Shown piece by piece: positions 12,800 to 14,909 of a DNA stretch of 14,909 nucleotides. The notes beneath the pieces were generated by a model. That model saw nothing but the letters and a program-made list of their open reading frames with translations. It had not been told where the DNA came from and searched no databases. Both the position numbers and the translations under genes were made by a program. The stretch is from an uncultured Opitutia bacterium (GTDB lineage Bacteria; Verrucomicrobiota; Verrucomicrobiia; Opitutales; UBA953): assembly GCA_903840235.1 (NCBI GenBank), contig CAIMFE010000174.1, positions 1 to 14,909 on the forward strand. Reading direction: 5' to 3'. Every line of letters starts with the position of its first letter. Position 1 is the stretch's first letter.

Positions 12800-13647
12800 T
12801 TTTGTTTACTGATTTCGGGGGAGGGGTGACGCAGGTTGCGCTGTAAATGAGTGTCATCGGCTTTTCGCTTAAAGGGAAGCCGTTTTATTAGCCAAAGGCT
12901 GAGTGCATGTAGGTGAATAAGAGCGATTACTTTAAAAATCAGAAAAGGAATTTTTATCGTCAGCCAACTCAAGCGACTATCCGTGAGTGGCACACATCGC
13001 CCCGTCCAATTACTGATCAAGGTTTTTTGTCCGGCTTCAAAATGATCCACCCCGAGCCACAGCGATTGATCTGGAGCTTGGAGTATAAATTCAAACTCCG
13101 TATCTAAACCTGAAAAAGGAGATACGTAGAATTTCTTAGGTGTACGTAATTTAAGAACGGCTTCACCTTTGGCATTCTTTTGCTTGCAGTCTTTGCCCAG
13201 GAACCACGCTTTTCTCTCGCCGAAGGTATTATTCACTTCGGCAATCCCGCATTGTAATTCTCCGTCCCACGAAATCAGAAAAAAGATTACCGGGTTGTAG
13301 GATTTTCCAAAGGCTCGAGGCATCGCCACTAAAGTGATTTGCGCATCGGGTGGTAAAATTTGACCTTGGGCAGCACAAAATGATTTTACGCGGTCGGCTA
13401 ACTTGTCGCTGTCCGCGCCGAAGGCCTGACCCGGACCTTCGGGTTGGAAAATAATATCTTTCGGTAGGAAATCTTGATCGCGGAATTGATACAGGGCTCG
13501 TCCGCCGTTACCCATGAGCCAAGTATTTTCACCGATTTTATCCCAGTCCGCTAAATCAATCGCACAGCAAAATACACTATGGGTGAAGCTATTTTTCTTG
13601 GGCCATAAGCGCGCATGCATGACCTTGGCTTCGTAGAGTCTCACCAT
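12796..13647 (-). CDS. DUF1365 family protein
   Basis: A 283-residue protein of the DUF1365 family, which is regularly encoded next to CFA-type methyltransferases; its function is not established. The start is ATG 13647 (MVRLYEAKVMHARLWPKKNSFTHSVFCCAIDL), matching the usual beginning of the family; an in-frame ATG 42 bp upstream adds only a short hydrophobic piece. Other marks are FGKSYNPVIFFLISW, CGIAEVNNTFGERKAWFL, KKFYVSPFSGLDTEFEF and a hydrophobic C-terminal part (IPFLIFKVIALIHLHALSLWLIKRLPF), which suggests membrane association. It overlaps the CFA-family gene by 4 bp. The FAD-dependent oxidoreductase gene often found upstream of DUF1365 is absent; a divergent membrane protein gene takes that place. 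Confidence 0.9.
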   Translation of the reverse strand: MVRLYEAKVMHARLWPKKNSFTHSVFCCAIDLADWDKIGENTWLMGNGGRALYQFRDQDFLPKDIIFQPEGPGQAFGADSDKLADRVKSFCAAQGQILPPDAQITLVAMPRAFGKSYNPVIFFLISWDGELQCGIAEVNNTFGERKAWFLGKDCKQKNAKGEAVLKLRTPKKFYVSPFSGLDTEFEFILQAPDQSLWLGVDHFEAGQKTLISNWTGRCVPLTDSRLSWLTIKIPFLIFKVIALIHLHALSLWLIKRLPFKRKADDTHLQRNLRHPSPEISKQK

Positions 13648-13724
13648 GATTATAAATCTGCTGATAATGTATAAGAGAGCAAGCCACACCCCGCACTTGC
13701 CATCTTTTTATTAGAAGTTTCACT

Positions 13725-13742
13725 GACGGGGTGCAACCCGTC
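13725..13742 (+). promoter_or_regulatory. GC-rich hairpin around the GTG start of the GIDE-LemA gene
   Basis: GACGGG (13725-13730), loop GTGCAA, CCCGTC (13737-13742). The first loop codon is the in-frame GTG at 13731, a candidate start codon. If translation starts there, the hairpin would hold the start in its loop; if it starts at ATG 13764, the hairpin lies in the leader. There is no T-tract. Confidence 0.4.
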
Positions 13743-14909
13743 GACCCCGCAGTCTTAGTCTTCATGGCTTTTTTGTCGGGGCTCTTTTTATTTTTAGGAT
13801 TACGGTCCGGCAAAAGAAGGCGTTTATTGGATGATACTCCGACGAGTAAGACGCTCGGAATATTTATCGGCGAAGTAGAAGTGGAGGGCGTTTGTGTTTC
13901 GACCGCTCCCATTCGTGCAAAATTTTGTTACAAAGACTGTGTGATTTACAAATGGGGAATTGATGAGGAGTGGCAGCGCTGGGAGACGGAGACTTATACA
14001 GATAGCAATGGACGTACGCGTACACGCCAGGTTCTTCGCCGAGGATGGACGACGATTGCTGGGGAAAGTCTTTATCAGGGATTTTATTTAAAAGATGAGT
14101 TCGGTTATGTTTGGATACATCCCAAGGGCTCGGATTACGAAACTTTATCTTTGTTTGAAGAGTACACCCACCGAGGTCAGGCACTGTATGTCATGGGGCC
14201 TGATGATAGTATTATGGATTCCACTGGTCGCCGCCGATTTTATGAATCGGGCATTCCCGTGGGTACAGAATTATTCGTGAGAGGAAGAGCGAGTGAGCGA
14301 CCCGATATAGTTGCCCCACAAATCGTAGAAGATCCGCAAGCGGAAATGTTTATTATCACCTACCGCAAAGAGAAAGATATTAGCGATGGTAAAGCATCAG
14401 CTTACGTTCTTTGGAATTTGGTAGGATTAGTTACCGCACTGGGCATCGGAGCATTACTCACCCCGAATGATCTTAAAGGCCCTGCCATTGGTGTAGCTAT
14501 CTATAGTTTCGCCTGGTTCATGGGTTGGCTCTGGATGGTCTTCAATAGTCTCATCGGGCTGCGCAATCGCGTGCAGCAGGCGCAATCACTCATCGACGTA
14601 CAATTAAAACGTCGTTCCGATTTAATTCCTCCACTCGTTGCGAGCTTAAAGGGTCTGCGTGATTATGAAGCACAGGTACAAACGGAAATCGCTACATTAC
14701 GTGGTCAGTCCATGGGCGCTACACAGGTTTCCGCTCTAGTCCCCGGATTAAAAGCCATCATCGAAAAATACCCCGAACTGATCGCGAACGAAAGTTTCAA
14801 TGCGCTGATGAAGAATTTAACGGAGACCGAAGATCGTATCGCTCTCGCGAGAAATTACTCAAACGATATTACGACTTTTTATAATACTCGACTCGAGCGC
14901 ATTCCCGAT
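13731..14909 (+). CDS. GIDE-like domain plus LemA domain membrane protein (3' truncated)
   Basis: The frame stays open to the window end (393 codons), so the C-terminus is missing. Residues 8-24 (VLVFMAFLSGLFLFLGL) form an N-terminal membrane helix. About 40-212 resembles the GIDE domain of MUL1-type membrane proteins: GIFIGEVEVEG, CYKDCVIYKWGIDEEW, TYTDSNGRTRTR, FYLKDEFGYVWIHP, RFYESGIPVGTELFVRG. Hydrophobic spans follow at about 224-243 and 251-272. From 268 on, FNSLIGLRNRVQQAQSLIDVQLKRRSDLIPPLV, IIEKYPELIANESF, LTETEDRIALARNYSNDITTFYNT is a clear LemA domain. No RING finger is seen, so ubiquitin-ligase names given to GIDE proteins should not be carried over. Start GTG 13731 keeps the whole first helix; ATG 13764 would cut it. 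Divergent from DUF1365 with an 83-bp gap. Confidence 0.85.
   Translation, partial: MQPVDPAVLVFMAFLSGLFLFLGLRSGKRRRLLDDTPTSKTLGIFIGEVEVEGVCVSTAPIRAKFCYKDCVIYKWGIDEEWQRWETETYTDSNGRTRTRQVLRRGWTTIAGESLYQGFYLKDEFGYVWIHPKGSDYETLSLFEEYTHRGQALYVMGPDDSIMDSTGRRRFYESGIPVGTELFVRGRASERPDIVAPQIVEDPQAEMFIITYRKEKDISDGKASAYVLWNLVGLVTALGIGALLTPNDLKGPAIGVAIYSFAWFMGWLWMVFNSLIGLRNRVQQAQSLIDVQLKRRSDLIPPLVASLKGLRDYEAQVQTEIATLRGQSMGATQVSALVPGLKAIIEKYPELIANESFNALMKNLTETEDRIALARNYSNDITTFYNTRLERIPD

Noticed and set aside
13649..13654. Perfect TATAAT on the minus strand just before the DUF1365 ATG
   Set aside because: It ends one base before the start codon, so transcription would begin inside the gene; it cannot serve that ATG and is probably chance in an AT-rich gap.

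Overview
The window looks like ordinary chromosome of a free-living Gram-negative-type bacterium: dense coding, short gaps (none over about 160 bp) and no phage, transposase, CRISPR array or RNA gene that I can see. Base composition looks balanced to slightly AT-rich. The archaeal/eukaryotic-type prolyl-tRNA synthetase, the ATHMLESM motif of pyruvate kinase, the near absence of Shine-Dalgarno motifs and the lipid genes would fit Verrucomicrobiota or a neighbouring group. That placement is a low-confidence inference.

Left part (1-5120). The 3' part of proS and a UPF0114 (YqhA-like) membrane protein run rightward. They face a leftward trmB-pyk-xseA block. Middle part (5100-8660). A protein of unknown function is followed by two AT-rich hairpins, then a three-His-box fatty acid desaturase. 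A low-molecular-weight phosphatase-like gene converges on the desaturase with abutting stop codons. A 77-residue lipoprotein gene and a convergent aldose 1-epimerase-like gene follow.

Right part (8660-13650). This is a leftward lipid-modification region. One tight operon holds a small membrane protein (DUF1475-like), DUF2062, DUF1295 and a CFA-like methyltransferase of 344 aa, possibly continuing into the epimerase. A second, translationally coupled pair holds DUF1365 and a CFA-family protein of 416 aa. With the nearby desaturase supplying double bonds, the likely shared theme is S-adenosylmethionine-dependent modification of unsaturated acyl chains. Divergent from this, and cut by the window end, is a membrane protein that joins a GIDE-like domain to a LemA domain.

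The least expected structure is a dispersed intergenic element: tandem 8-bp units of the type CAAGGTGA/CACGTGGG followed by a hairpin. There are four copies (about 894-962, 1609-1679, 4974-5072 and 11475-11542). Three start 5-7 nt after a TAA stop codon, in the same orientation as that gene, and their hairpins differ in sequence but keep paired arms. The fourth runs into the 5' end of trmB and is readable in frame as its N-terminus.
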